NCBI RefSeq assembly: GCF_019175385.1
Contig: NC_083338.1
Coordinates: 66,930,884 to 66,994,883, forward strand
Source of the DNA: Lycium barbarum
Lineage: Eukaryota; Streptophyta; Magnoliopsida; Solanales; Solanaceae
Length of the DNA stretch: 64,000 nt
Reading direction: 5' to 3'
A program made the position numbers and the translations under genes. This document shows, piece after piece, positions 1-11,802 of the stretch. The number at the start of each line of letters is the position of its first letter. The stretch's first letter is position 1. The notes beneath the pieces were generated by a model that made no database searches, had not been told where the DNA came from, and worked only from the letters and a program-made list of their open reading frames with translations.

Positions 1-1
1 A

Positions 2-1664
2 GAGCTTAATTTGCGGCAGCGGAGGTGGCTGGAGCTCCTGAAAGACTATGATGTGGATATTCTGTATCATCCGGGCAAGGCTAATGTTGTTGAAGATGCG
101 CTCAGCCGGAAATCTATGGGCAGCTTAGCAGATTTACAGCCAGACAGGAGAGAGATAGTACGTGATTTCTGTCCGAGGGGTTTCTGAATCATCTATTAAG
201 GAAGATACCAAACGGCATCAATATGAAGATCCTGTTTTAGCTCGATACAGAAACACTTCCCATGAAAAGGAGAAGACTCCGTTCGAGTTTACACCAGACG
301 GAACCTTACTGTACAGAGGCAGGTTGTGTGTACCGGATATTGCAGGGCTTCGGCAGCAGGTTATGGGCGAGGCACATTATGCTCGCTATTCTGTTCATCC
401 TGGGTCTACGAAGATGTACCATGATCTTAGATGCCTATACTGGTGGGATGGCATGAAACGGGATATCGCAGAGTTCGTCGCCCAGTGTCCAAATTGTCAG
501 CAGGTCAAAATTGAACATCAGAAACCGGGTGGACTGTTGCAGGAAATGGAAATTCCAACATGGAAGTGGGAGATAATCAATATGGACTTCATTACAAGTT
601 TGCCTCGCACTCCACGGAAGTATGATTCCATCTGGGTTATTGTGGATAGGCTGACAAAATCAGCCCATTTTCTCCCCGTCAGAACTACTTATTCCGCTGA
701 GGATTATGCCAGGCTTTATATTAAAGAAATTGTACGACTTCATGGAGTTCCTATATCTATTATCACTGACAGAGGTGCTCAGTTCACAGCGAACTTCTGG
801 AGATCTTTTCAGGAAGGATTAGGGACTCAACTGAGCCTGAGCATAGCTTTTCATCCTCAGAGTGACGGACAGGCCGAGCGCACTATCCAGATGCTTGAAG
901 ATATGTTGCGGGCCTGTGTTATTGATTTCAGAGGTAGCTGAGAGGATCACTTGCCATTAATTGAATTTGCTTATAATAACAGTTACCATTCCAGCATCCA
1001 GATGGCTCCGTACGAGGCTTTATATGGCAGAAAATATAGGTCACCGATCGGCTGGTTTGATATTGGCGAGACAGAATTAATTGGCCCAGATATGATCCAG
1101 CAGGCCATTGCTAAGGTGAAACTTATCCGAGAGCGACTGTTAACAGCCCAGAGTTGACAGAAGTCATACGCCGATAAACGGCGTCGACCGTTGGAATTCC
1201 AGGTAGGCGATTGGGTATTTCTGAAGGTATCGCCTATGAAAGGCGTGATGCGGTTCGGCAGAAAGGGTAAGCTCAGTCCGCGTTATATTGGGCCTTATCA
1301 TATTGTTAGAAAGATCGGAAATGTCGCCTATGAGTTAGATTTGCCATCTGATTTGGAAGCGGTACATCCGGTATTCCATGTCTCTATGCTCCGCAAATGC
1401 ATTGGCGATCCCTCCAGAATATTTCCTGCGGATGACATTCAAGTGACGGAACAGTTATCGTACGAGGAGCAGCCCGTATCCATTTTGGACCGTCAGGTGA
1501 GGAGGCTCCGGAACAAAGATGTAGCCTCTGTTAAGGTACTGTGGCGGAACGATAACAGGGAGGAAATGACCTGGGAGGATGAAGAGGAAATGAAGAAGAA
1601 ATATCCTCATCTGTTCCCTATGCCCGCAGGTAACCTCAAATCTTTGCTTAATTGTGTTCAATAA
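2..1664 (+). pseudogene. gypsy pol remnant: RNase H tail, integrase, chromodomain
   Basis: Bases 2-160 encode the end of RNase H (text like [18 protein letters not shown]), in a different frame from the rest, so there is a frameshift and a small deletion near 160-200. The integrase frame runs from 162. It shows the HHCC zinc motif (H72, H79, C109, C112) and the catalytic triad D142, D203, E239 counted from 162. Two in-frame stops interrupt it: TGA at 939-941, where relatives have Trp, and TGA at 1155-1157, where relatives have Arg. The last part (from 1191) carries the linker and a chromodomain (VLWRNDNREEMTWE near 1536-1577). It would insert the element's cDNA and target it to chromatin, but this copy cannot make a full protein. 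Confidence 0.92.
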
Positions 1665-1738
1665 TGAATGTGTGTCAGATGTGCTGTCTCTGAACATAAA
1701 CTCCCCCAAAGTATTTTCAGACCCTATAAGATTAATTT

Positions 1739-1773
1739 AACATTCGAGGACGAATGTTCTAAAGAGGGGAGGA
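1739..1773 (+). other. Hairpin followed by polypurine tract
   Basis: AACATTCG (1739-1746) and CGAATGTT (1751-1758) form a perfect 8-bp stem with loop AGGA. The purine run AAAGAGGGGAGGA (1761-1773) ends directly at the LTR start and is the polypurine tract that primes plus-strand DNA. The same hairpin sits before the polypurine tract of the gypsy element at 48065-48084. Confidence 0.85.
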
Positions 1774-4700
1774 TGTTATATACCGTGTTTTCACACGTTG
1801 GAAAAATTTAGAAACAATCTTGACTTGTAAGAAATAAGGTCATAACTAATTTTTACTTGACATAGGAGTTGTGTATGAAAGAATATTGTCGTGGAAGTGT
1901 GGGATAAGGCTAAGGGCAAAACGTGGAATTTCGGAAATTAGTTTCGGGAATTGCAAAAATAAAATTGGTAGCCAATTGGGCTTGCAAAAATAAGAAGCAC
2001 AATGAGGCCCATTTCTTGACAAGGGTGGCCGGCCAACATGGCCCAAACCCATGCCTTTAAGATATTTCCCATGTGCTAATTAGTGAATATTAGTCTTTAT
2101 CTCTTAAGAAGGTTCAAGAGAAAAATAAGACAAGGAAAGAAAAACAAGAACAAGAGCAACACTAAGAGACCATTTCGGGTTTGCCATAGAAAAATTACCC
2201 CCTCCAAATCTTGCCTCCAAAATTATTTTCTTGTTGGAATCCTACTAATTGTAGGTCCCTTTGCAACTTGGTGTAGTTGGTTTGGAAGGAAGAAGTCTTG
2301 TTTCTTCAAGTTGACCCTATATTCAAGTGTAGAAGATTGAGTAAAAAGGTAAGAATTTATCCCTTATTATTGTGTTATGAAGTATTGTTTATGTTGTAGT
2401 ATGTAGAAATGAATTGATTGTATGGAAATATGGAAGTTTGCAAAGTGGGTAGGAGATATAGTATATGGCCGTGTGTGTATATATGTTGTATGATTATGGT
2501 GAGTTTAAATTATGTCATATTCTAGTTGTGATTGTGGTAAAATGCATATTGGGAATGAAAGTTGAATGAATTTGATAGAAGTTGTTAGTGGGGTGTTTGG
2601 CCGTGTGGTTTGGAGTGTGTGGAATGGAAATGGATTAAGTTTGTTTAATGTGTTATTATGATACTGCAATGTATATGGAGGTAAAATGATATAAGGTTGT
2701 ATCGAAATGGAATATTGAAGCTTATGTCGTTTTAGTACGATTTTACGACATTATGAAAATGAATTTATTAGGTTGCTAATTATGACAAGTATTGATGAAC
2801 TTGGAAGAAGGAAACATGTTATGAATATGTATGCCAAAGATTAGAAGTTTTGAATGAGTTACGACTTTGGCGGAAAGTTTGTATATTATGTATATCGTGT
2901 GTATAATTTAAGGAAACCATATGAAATGCTTCTAAACTATGTTGTGGTGATCTAGATTGTTAATGAATGTGAAATCATTGATATTAGTTTGAAAGTTTGG
3001 GTTAGAATGAAGGTTATGTCAACTTGTTAGAAAGATGACTAGTTGAAGGATATTTGTGTTTTTAATGTTCGTTGTGGATGTTGATGTTGTTGTTTGGGTT
3101 GTTGTTGATGATTTTGGGCCGAGTTAGAATTCTCGGGGATGCTATATGTATAGGGGAGGTGCTGCCGAAATTTCAGTAGACATATATGAGTTAAGTTGAA
3201 TTCGTAGAATCTATAACTCACAATTGGTAAACTTGACCATTTGCAGATTTTTGACGAAACGGGAAGTGAGTTTGGAAAGGCGTAAGGAGCTTGAAAGGTA
3301 TGTAAAGCTATCCCGAGTCTTCTTTTGGCATGTCCTAGAGGTACTAGGATCGGATTTACGTCTCGGAGGATATTCTGCTCATCGGAATCCGCGTCTGAAA
3401 TTGTTACATTTTCGTTCAATAGAATTGAACCCTTTTTGTATGCTTTCTTGAAAATTACGCAAACCTTCCCCAAACTTTATGAAAAGTTATAGAATGTCCG
3501 TAGAACCTTCGTAGGTGACCCCATAAGCTGAAAATACGTAATTTGAGCCCACCGCCATGCTTGTTCCGAGGTGGGCCCACTATTCCCGGTTTTACCCTTA
3601 TTGTACTTAAGGCCTGTTTTCGAACGGTTTTGAAAGGAATGTTCTGACTGCTCTTTTAACTACTAAACAAAAACTATTTTAAATATTTCCTTAAGTCTTA
3701 TAAATCGTTTTGTCACTGGGAACGACTTCAGAAAGGTTATGCTTCTGTAATTCATTATGACATCTGAAACCCACTTATTACAATCCCGTCTGACTTCATT
3801 AAATTGGTTTGTCATTGATATGCCTCATCGAGTCTCTGAAAATATTTATGATATTTTAACTGCATTTAGTTTCTCACTACTCCATTCGTGGATGCCCCAA
3901 TGTTTCCCACACTGAGCCCGGGCCAGGATATGTTGTCAAGCGTGATCCTTTGCATTGTTCGCCGTGCCTCGATGTGAGGGGGCAGGTATACGCGTACATG
4001 GGTTTGTGGAGTATGCTGTGCCATGTACGCTTGTTCTGATATGATTTGCTATGGCCATCTGATATGATATATTATGTGACGTGGTTATGCCCCCCATTCT
4101 GATTCTTCTGTGTTGTGGCACCAGCGTCGAGAGGGTGGCCACGTTCTGTCTACCGAGTCCCATGGCAGGGGCCGGATTTGATATGACATATATTTCTGTA
4201 CACACTCTGCATGTTTTAAAAATATGTAATTGATACCTTGGATTTTCTGCTCACTTTCTGTACGTTCTGTACCAGTTATGATTTTGTTTCTGTAATCCAG
4301 GTTTTACCTATTCAGTACATATTTCGTACTGACCCCCTTTCTTCGGGGGTTGCGTTTTCATGCCGCGCAGGTACTGACGACAGGTTTGCTGATCCGCCCG
4401 CTTAGGATCTTATTCTGCTATTTTGGAGCGCTCTTTCATCCAGAGCCATCTTTTGGTACAGTCTGTCATTTCTACATATGTATACTCTCGTTCATGGGTA
4501 CGGCGGGGCCCTGTCCCGTCATATGATTCTGTCGGTCTGTTTAGAGGTCTGTGGACATGTTTGTGGGTTAGGGTCTTTCTGTACAGTTGGGTGCTTATGT
4601 TGTGTTTGGGCGATCCCATTCGCCGCGGCGGCCGGTCCGCATATATTTAAATGTTGCTTTGTTGGCCCTGTGTGGCCTTTGTTGGTATTTTCTGCGTGCA

Positions 4701-4862
4701 GGGTATATGGGATAGTCCGTAAAACAAAGGAAACTCTGCCGAAATTTTTCTGGAAATTACCTAAATTTGAAATAAAGCCTTGTCGGCTTCTGCCATATAC
4801 TAGAATGCGTTTGAGTGCCCAGATCGGGCACTAGTCATGGCCTACGGGGTTGGGTCGTGACA
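1774..4862 (+). repeat. 3' LTR of gypsy element (LTR A), 3089 bp
   Basis: It starts TGTTATATACC right after the polypurine tract and ends GGGTTGGGTCGTGACA at the LINE junction (TG...CA). Inside, in order, are a TGCTGCCG block near 3160, a short exon-like stretch (acceptor TTTGCAG at 3240-3246, donor GTATGT at 3298), and the hairpin series 4313-4520. Its last 200 bp resemble the LTR at 59294-61911, so the two are related families. Open frames inside the LTR look fortuitous. Confidence 0.88.
4313..4520 (+). other. Conserved LTR stem-loop series, copy A
   Basis: h1 CAGTAC 4313-4318 with GTACTG 4326-4331. h2 CCCCC 4333-4337 with GGGGG 4345-4349. h3 TGCG 4351-4354 with CGCA 4366-4369. h5 GCTCT 4430-4434 with AGAGC 4442-4446. 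h4 GGCGGG 4502-4507 with CCCGTC 4515-4520. See findings for comparison with the other nine copies. Confidence 0.7.
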
Positions 4863-6544
4863 GTATTGATACGTTTATCTCTCAGGGAAGACTTTATTGA
4901 TCTATGTTCGAAAGGTTCATATTATATACAGTCGAGAGATGGATGTTATTATCAAATGAGGCCTTTAATTTATGATACTAAGTTCAAAATAGATAAAGAA
5001 ACTTCAAGGGTGATTACTTGGATCTCATTTCCAGATCTTATGCCAACTTTCATTGGTCAAGAATCTTTATTTTCACTTGCTTCTGCTGTTGGAATTCCAC
5101 TCCACCCGGATAAAGCAACTAAGAATAGAACAAGACCAAGTTGTGCTGGAGTTAAAGTCTTGTTAGATTTATTGGCAGATCTTCCTTCCTATGTGAATAT
5201 AGAAATTGAAGATGAGGAAACTCAGGAGGTTAGGGTGGATAAGGTAAAGATTAGATACGGTTATTTTCCAAAGTATTGTTGTGAATGTAAGTTACAAGGT
5301 CATTGTGAAGATGAATGCTGGAATCTACATCCTGAATTAGTATATGTTGCTGATGAGGAGAAGAGCACTGATGCTCAGAAGAATGAAAAACATGTTGTTA
5401 TAAGTGAAAATAAGGGGAATACATCTATTGTTGTTACCAAACAGGACCTTCCTGTTAATGCTGGAAGAGGAAAAGCTGTGATGCATAGTGGGATTCCTCA
5501 TAATTCCAACCTTGAGAAGAAATGGAAGAATCAACATAATAATAGAAAAAGGTTTAATGCTAGATTACTGGCTAGTGGCAAAGTGCATGGTGATCCTGGA
5601 AATTGGAATGTTGTGAAAGATAATAGAGTTTTTGATGAGCCAATATCAACAAGCTCTGATGAAAATATTAAGAAACAAAGTCAACAGACAGATGCTATAG
5701 TTACTCATAACAAGTTTGATGCCTTATAGGATGATGAGCAGACCATGAGGTCATCAATACTGACAGTGTTGCTCAGAGTGAAGAAGTGATCAATATTGAG
5801 AATAGTGATAATGGAGTAATACGAGGAAAGGAAGAGAAGCAGGCTACACAAAGTGTATTGTTACAGCAAAAGGATAATGAAGTTGTTGCTGAAGATTCCA
5901 TTCTAATGGTGAGTAGGGAAAAAGTAGAGCAGGTAGAGCAGAAAGAAACACATACAAGTCCAACTACATTAATAGTTGGTAATGATATTCTGCATAATGA
6001 GGCACTAATGGAGGAGGAAAGAGCACCACAATCTCAAATGACACAAACTGAGGAGTTGCAAAGGGCTGATATTGAAATTGATCTATCAATAGAGGAAAGA
6101 CCAGTGGAAGAACAGCCTTTGATGGAAGTGGGTAGAACAAGTGATTTGGTGGAAGCTAATAACTTGAATGTTCAAACTCAGGTTACTGATGTTCTTATGG
6201 AAATAAGTGAAGGTGAAGAGTTGGTAGAAATGCCTCAAGATCAACAGGTTACAAAGATAAGGGGAAATTCTCCTATGAGGGAATTACATGATCTGGTGTC
6301 TCATAATATTGAAGAATTGGCTGAAAGATCAAATGCAGTAGGAAAAAATGCAGAAGATATCAGGTGTTTAGATAATGAAGAAGCTATTACTGCTGTATTG
6401 GATCATATTACAAAAGAAGCAAGTCTCTCACCTAAGTCTCAGGTGAAAGGTACAAGAAATGCCAAGAAACAAGTAGTTCAGGAAATCCAACCTGTAAGGG
6501 AGATGCCAAAAAGAGGAACTGGTAAATCTAGTTATAAATGCTGA
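4863..6544 (+). pseudogene. LINE ORF1 (DUF4283-like, zinc knuckle), broken
   Basis: ORF1 of plant L1 elements makes an RNA-binding protein that packages the LINE transcript. From 4863 the text matches the DUF4283-type region (RLSLREDFIDL..., WISFPDLMP), followed by a CCHC zinc knuckle: C-x2-C-x4-H-x4-C in YCCECKLQGHCEDEC near 5270-5320. The start of the protein lies beyond the gypsy insertion. A stop at 5727-5729 and a frameshift before 5786 break it. The tail (5786-6544) is acidic, rich in Glu and Gln, and low in complexity. Its stop overlaps the ORF2 start codon. Confidence 0.85.
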
Positions 6545-9226
6545 TAAAGACTCTTTTTTGGAATATTAGATCAGTGAGAACTCAAAAAGCTTTTCATAGA
6601 GTGCAGATATTGCACAGGCACCACAAGTTCTTCCTAATAGCTTTAATGGAACCTTTCCAACATTTTAGACATATTGATCAATATAGAAGGAAAATTGGTA
6701 AGGAGTATGCAATGGCTAATTTCAATGGTAAAATGTGGTTTTTTGTGAATGAAAACATTGATGTGGAAGTTTTGGAGGATACTGCACAACAAATTACTGT
6801 TAATCTGTTTTTTCAGGAATTGCATAAAAATATGGTGGTTACTATGGTGTATGCAAAGTGTGATGAAGTTGAAAGATTGCCTTTATGGGACTGTTTGTAT
6901 AATCTATCAGCCACTATGTCAATGCCATGGTTAATAGGTGGTTATATTAATGTAATTTTCCCTCTAGACTATGAAGATTTTTCTTGCTGTGTCAATTCCT
7001 GTGAGTTGTCTTAGGTTAACTTCAAAGGAAGTCCTTTTACGTGGCGGAATGGTAGAATAGATGGAGACTGCATCTTTAAGTAACTTGATAGGATGCTCGT
7101 CAATGATCTGTTACAATGCTGGTTTGGTCAAATTGAGGTAGATCACCTGTCAAGGACTGGTTCTAATCATGCCCCTTTGTTATTGTCTTGTACTGATCAG
7201 ACTCAGACTTTTATCAAACTTTTCAAATTTCTGAAGTTTTGGATTGAGCATGAAGAGTTTCTTGATGTAGTTAGACAGCATTGGCAAGGTGACTCAGCTG
7301 ATGTTTCTATGTTTTTTAAGCAGAAGTTGAAGAGTGTGAAAACTGCTCTATCACAGTGGAGTAAACATACTTTTGGGGATATTTTCAACCAACTGAGCAT
7401 TAGAGAGGATTTAGTCAGAATCAAAGAAGACTTGTTTGAGGAATTCCCTACGGAAGGTAACAGAATGATCCTTCAAAGGGCACAAGCTGAACTGAAAAAA
7501 TATTTGCATTATGAGGAGGAATTTTGGAGACAAGAAGATGGTTTTGACTGTTTTCCAGAAGGGGATAAAAATACAAGATTCTTCCATAATATTGTGAAGG
7601 GTAGATGGAAGAGAACTCAGATCAAAAGAATCCAAAACTCCGATGGTACTTGGATTGAAGGGACAGTCAGTCTAGCAGCTGAGTCAATTACTTTTTATCA
7701 TAAGTAATTTTCTCAAGAGTCTCAGCAAGAGGATTTTTCATTATTGGATCATATTCCTGAGATGGTTTCAGAGGAGGATAATGCTTTAATCTACAGTATT
7801 CCAAGTATTGAAGAAGTTAGGCAAGCAGTATTTGAACTATCTGGGGATAGTGCAAGTGGTCCTGATGGATTATCAGGATTATTTTACCAGTCATGTTAGG
7901 ATATAGTTGGTGTTGATGTGCATAAGGTGGTGAAAGTTTATTTTGAGGGTCATACTCTCCCTAAGTCTATAACACACACCAATCTTGTATTGCTACCTAA
8001 GAAGAATGAGGTTGAGACATTTTCTGATATGAGGCCAATAAGTCTTAGCAACTTTATCAACAAGATAATATCTAGAGTGTTACATGACAAGATTGATCAT
8101 TTTCTTCCTAAGCTCATTTCAGCTAATCAATCTGGTTTTGTTAAAGGGAGGACCATCATTGAAAATATCTTGTTGACTCAGGAAATTGTGGCTGACATTA
8201 GATTGAGAGGAAAACCTGCAAATGTAGTTTTGAAACTTAATATGACTAAGGCCTATGATAGAGTATCATGGTTATTCTTAACTAAGGTACTCAGGAAGAT
8301 AGAGTTTGCAGAAAGGAGTGTGGACTTAGTATGGAGATTATTGGCTAATAACTGGTATTCAGTGCTAGTTAATGGTTAACCTCATGGATTCTTTCACTCA
8401 ACTAGGGGTGTCAAGCAGGGTGATCCTTTGTCACCTGCTTTGCTCAGTTTGTCTGCAGAGGTTCTTACAATAGCCTTGAATGCATTGTTTTAAGTTACTG
8501 AATTTAAAGGTTATGGGATGCCAAAATGGAGTGCCAATCTTAATCACTTGGCATATGCAGATGATACCATACTCATTGCTTCCGCAGACAATAATTCACT
8601 ACATATGATCATGAAGGTGCTACAGGATTAAGAGAAGGTGTCTGGTCAGTTGATAAACAAAAGAAAAAACTCCTTTTACATGTTCGCTAAAGTTCCACAA
8701 AATGTAGTACAAGAGGTAGCAACAATAAATGGTTTCTCAAGAGGTTTCTTTCCTTTTGTGTAGTTAAGGTGCCCAATTTCTCATGCTAGGAAGAGGAAAA
8801 CAGACTATTCTGAACTAATAAAAAAGGTGAAGGATAAGCTGCAAGCTTGGAAAGGGAGATTGTTATCTTCTGGTGGAAAGGCAGTGCTGATATCAAGTGT
8901 ACTTCAAAGTGTTCCTATACATCTATTATCTGCAGTGAAACCTCCAAAATGTGTTATCAAGGAAATACATCAGATTTTTGCTAAATTTTTCTGGAGCAAT
9001 AAGGAAGATGTCAAATCTAGACATTGGTCTGCATGGCTTAAAATGTGTTTTCCTAAGGAGGAGGGTGGATTGGGCTTCAGATCCTTGTTTGATGTGTCAA
9101 AGGCTTTGTGTGCTAAATTATGGTGGAGATTCAGAACCTCAAACTCATTATGGGCCAACTACATATGGAATAAATACTGCAAGAAGCAATATCCTTAGTA
9201 TGTCCAATGGAAGGGAGGGACACAGG
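6538..9226 (+). pseudogene. LINE ORF2, part 1: endonuclease and reverse transcriptase
   Basis: The ATG at 6538 opens with the AP-endonuclease motif (LFWNIRSV, N9) and has the catalytic Glu (ALMEPF, E38). The usual GDFN is GYIN (Asp to Tyr) near 6935-6950 and the SDHAP motif is SNHAP near 7160, so endonuclease activity is lost. The reverse transcriptase keeps the YADD box (8554-8565), but the first catalytic Asp in LKLDM is Asn (LKLNM near 8235-8250). In-frame stops occur near 7016, 7081, 7705, 7897, 8377, 8491, 8629, 8761 and 9196. The coding text runs up to the solo LTR at 9227 and resumes at 11803. Confidence 0.9.
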
Positions 9227-9412
9227 TGTTACACCTCGGAAAATTTTCAGTAGTATACAGTGAATAGGCTAACAAAGGTCATAGCGTATGCGGTGTTTGG
9301 AGATGAGTGATAACGTCCCGTAGGTTGGTATTGACGTGTTGAACAATTGTTAAGAAGGTTCCATAAGGATCGGAGATGAAACGAAGTAATGAAAATAAGA
9401 TTCAGTGAACTG

Positions 9413-9660
9413 GTGGATTATACGGTCGATTATACGGACCATATAATGGTTTTACGGCCGTATAATGAACCATAGAAGTGTCACAGAAAAAGGTTGAGAA
9501 AAGGTGGGTTTTACAGTAGATTACACGGACCGTATCAAATTATACGGCTCGTAAAATGAACCGTCAAGTTGACACAGAGAAGGGTGACCACTGAAGCAGT
9601 TTTACGGTCAATTATACAGACCGTATAAATTTATACGGACCGTATAATGGACCGTAAAAT
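9413..9660 (+). promoter_or_regulatory. Array of TTATACGG/CCGTATAA palindromic motifs upstream of a TATA box
   Basis: Three clusters of TTATACGG, CCGTATAA and TTTACGG half-sites, often paired as palindromes, lie separated by a repeated GTCACAGA/GACACAGA spacer. The array ends about 25 bp before TTTATAAAA. Equivalent arrays occur in the LTRs at 29875-30035, 48440-48575 and, reversed, 14925-14985. Confidence 0.6.
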
Positions 9661-10920
9661 GGCATCGGGACAGATTTCAACTTTATAAAAAAATGATCCA
9701 AGTTCATTTTATTCAATTCTCCTTCTCACTCCACGACCCAACCTCTCTCTAGAACATTCCAAACTCTTCCAAACAAAGAATTCAGGTGAAGAATTAAGAT
9801 CAACTTCATCAATCCACAAAAACCAAGTGTAAGAAACCCAACAAGGATCATCTATGTTAAGAAATTCCATGGAAGGTGGAACTAGGGTTTTGTGCAAGTG
9901 AAGTAATTCAACTCAAGACTTGTTCAACCATTATCTAAGGTATGTTTCATGACTTTATCATGTTGTTTAAGGTATAAGGAGACTAAGAAGCTTGAATTGT
10001 AGAGAGACATGGGAAATGGGTCTTGAATGGGTGAATAGTGCCACCATTGAATGATAGCGGAATTTAATCATGAATGTTAGTGTGTGGTGAGTATGAATAC
10101 GTTATAAATGACATGTAGACCATGGGATAAGTGTGATACATGGAAAAATACGATAGCGAACCTATAACCATAAATGTGAAGAAATTGGAGAGAAATGGTG
10201 GATTTTACTCAAAGTATATAAATGATGATTGGTGCTTGCGATATGGTGAGTGTTATTGTAAATGTTGGGAGTTGAGATAGAACGTGGGAAAGTTAGTATA
10301 AACAAAGGAAGTGCCGCCCAATTTTCTCTAGAGTAATAGTGCGTTCTTATGGCTAATGGACTAACGTTAGTACGAATCCTCTTTTGAAGGTAGAGACGCG
10401 ACGTTGAAGGAGAAATAAGCGAACGCTAGATTGACTAAACGAGAAAGGTATGTGAGGCTTAACTCTTCTTTCAAAAGGCATGAATCCTTCAAGTTTTCCA
10501 TAATCCTTCTATAAGATGAAGCTTATGAGTCCTTCTATATATTAAATCACCCATGAGCATAATAATGATGACAATGAGCTAGAGTATAGCATTCAAGAAC
10601 TTGTGGCACGATGTTCCTACAATGCAATTGATGTTATTGTTGTTAACACTCGCCTTAGGTTTTATTCCCTTCAAGGCAAGGCATGATACTCATGAATGTC
10701 CATAATACAATCGGGGGTTCACGACCTTACGTCACCCCGACATAGCGTGGTTGTCTTAAGGCCTAATGTATGCTCTTAATGCTAATATATGCTATGACAA
10801 TAAGATGATAAGAAATGCTAATTTGTAATATTACTATGGGATACATGGAATACTAAGAAATGATAATATGATGCTATGGCATGAAATGTGTAATAATGAA
10901 GTGTTATGATTAATGTTGTG

Positions 10921-11100
10921 ATGATAAGATTTCCACCGCGCCTATATGGCCGGGCATGTCACCGCTAAGGCGGGCTGCGTATGATTCCACCGCGCCTATA
11001 TGATCGGGCATGTCACCGCTAATGCGGGCTGCTATGTTTACACCGAGCCGAGAGGGCCGGGGATGATCACCACTAGTGGGCGGCATATGAGGGTTACCCG
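10921..11100 (+). repeat. Tandem ~58-bp units in LTR B
   Basis: Two near-identical units (10930-11035) share CCACCGCGCCTATATG, CGGGCATGTCACCGCTAA and GCGGGCTG. A third, diverged unit follows with CACCGAGCCGAGAGGGCCGGGG. Similar CCGAGCC...GGCCGGGT units fill the same position in other LTRs of the window. Confidence 0.65.
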
Positions 11101-11313
11101 GACGCGGGTGACGATACAGGTTATGATGTGATGATGTATATGATGATGTACGTGATGATGTATGGGATGTGATAACGTGTATACTATGATTATGTAAAAT
11201 GTGAAATATGAAAGTAATACAATTGCCTATGACACTCGTGCAGGTTATATCTTTGTCTCATGACTCCTGATCTTTCTACTATGTTTATTCATTTCATTCC
11301 TGCCTTACATACT

Positions 11314-11445
11314 CAGTACAATATTCGTACTGACGTCCTTTTTCTTTGGACACTGTGTTCATGCCCACAGGTAGACAGGAAGGAGATCCTGCTCCGGATT
11401 CTTAGAAGCTGCTAGCTGACTGAAAGCCCTCCATTGTCCCGGAGG
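11314..11445 (+). other. Conserved LTR stem-loop series, copy B
   Basis: h1 CAGTAC 11314-11319 with GTACTG 11327-11332. h2 GTCC 11335-11338 with GGAC 11348-11351. h3 CTGTG 11353-11357 with CACAG 11366-11370. h5 CCTCC 11428-11432 with GGAGG 11441-11445. Compared with copy J, both arms of h2, h3 and h5 have changed and pairing is kept. h4 is not seen. Confidence 0.7.
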
Positions 11446-11544
11446 TGCCTGTGATGGTTCTTTTGTGTACAGTCGTAGATGTCATCTCTTAGAGGCTCGT
11501 AGATACTCGAGTGGGTCGTGTGGTTTCATGGCAGGATCATTATG

Positions 11545-11545
11545 T

Positions 11546-11606
<61 letters not shown>

Positions 11607-11612
11607 TATTAT
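11545..11612. repeat. TA microsatellite
   Basis: A run of about 25 TA units is followed by interrupted TATTAT, inside LTR B near its 3' end. Confidence 0.95.
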
Positions 11613-11802
11613 TATTTTGCTAGCCTAAGGGCTCATTTGTATAAAAACATTTTTGTTTCTAAATGAAAACAAGTTTCATTATAAATTGAGCATGAATCGG
11701 ATAAATGATTGTTAAATAAGCCTAAGAAGTAGTAGTACGAGCGGTGCTCGGTGGTTAGCCCCGGGTACCCGTCGCGGCCCCTAGACGGGTCATGACAACA
11801 GG

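Larger units (their letters stand above)
1..4862 (+). mobile_element. Ty3/gypsy chromovirus (Tekay/Del-like), 3' part with 3' LTR, inserted in a LINE
   Basis: The window opens inside the pol gene of a gypsy element. In order are the end of RNase H, integrase, a C-terminal chromodomain, a hairpin, a polypurine tract and a long 3' LTR (1774-4862). Immediately after the LTR, from 4863, the reading frame of a LINE ORF1 begins in mid-protein, so this element inserted into the LINE. Its 5' half and 5' TSD lie outside the window. The base pairs after the LTR are GTATT, the expected TSD copy. The domain order RT-RH-INT-chromodomain places it in the chromovirus branch; Tekay/Del is my inference from the protein text. 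Confidence 0.9.
9227..11797 (+). repeat. Solo LTR (LTR B), 2571 bp, TSD ACAGG
   Basis: It starts TGTTACACCTCGG and ends CGGGTCATGACA. It is flanked by identical 5-bp direct repeats ACAGG (9222-9226 and 11798-11802) and sits inside LINE ORF2, so both ends are certain. There is no internal region, so it is the product of LTR-LTR recombination. Contents in order: palindromic CCGTATAA-type repeats (9413-9660), TATA-like TTTATAAAA (9682-9690), two ~58-bp tandem units (10921-11035), hairpins (11314-11445) and a TA microsatellite. Its start resembles the LTRs at 29538 and 48101. Confidence 0.95.

Noticed and set aside
3039..3473. 144-codon minus-strand frame in LTR A
   Set aside because: Antisense inside an LTR and overlapping the exon-like segment; no domain, so fortuitous.
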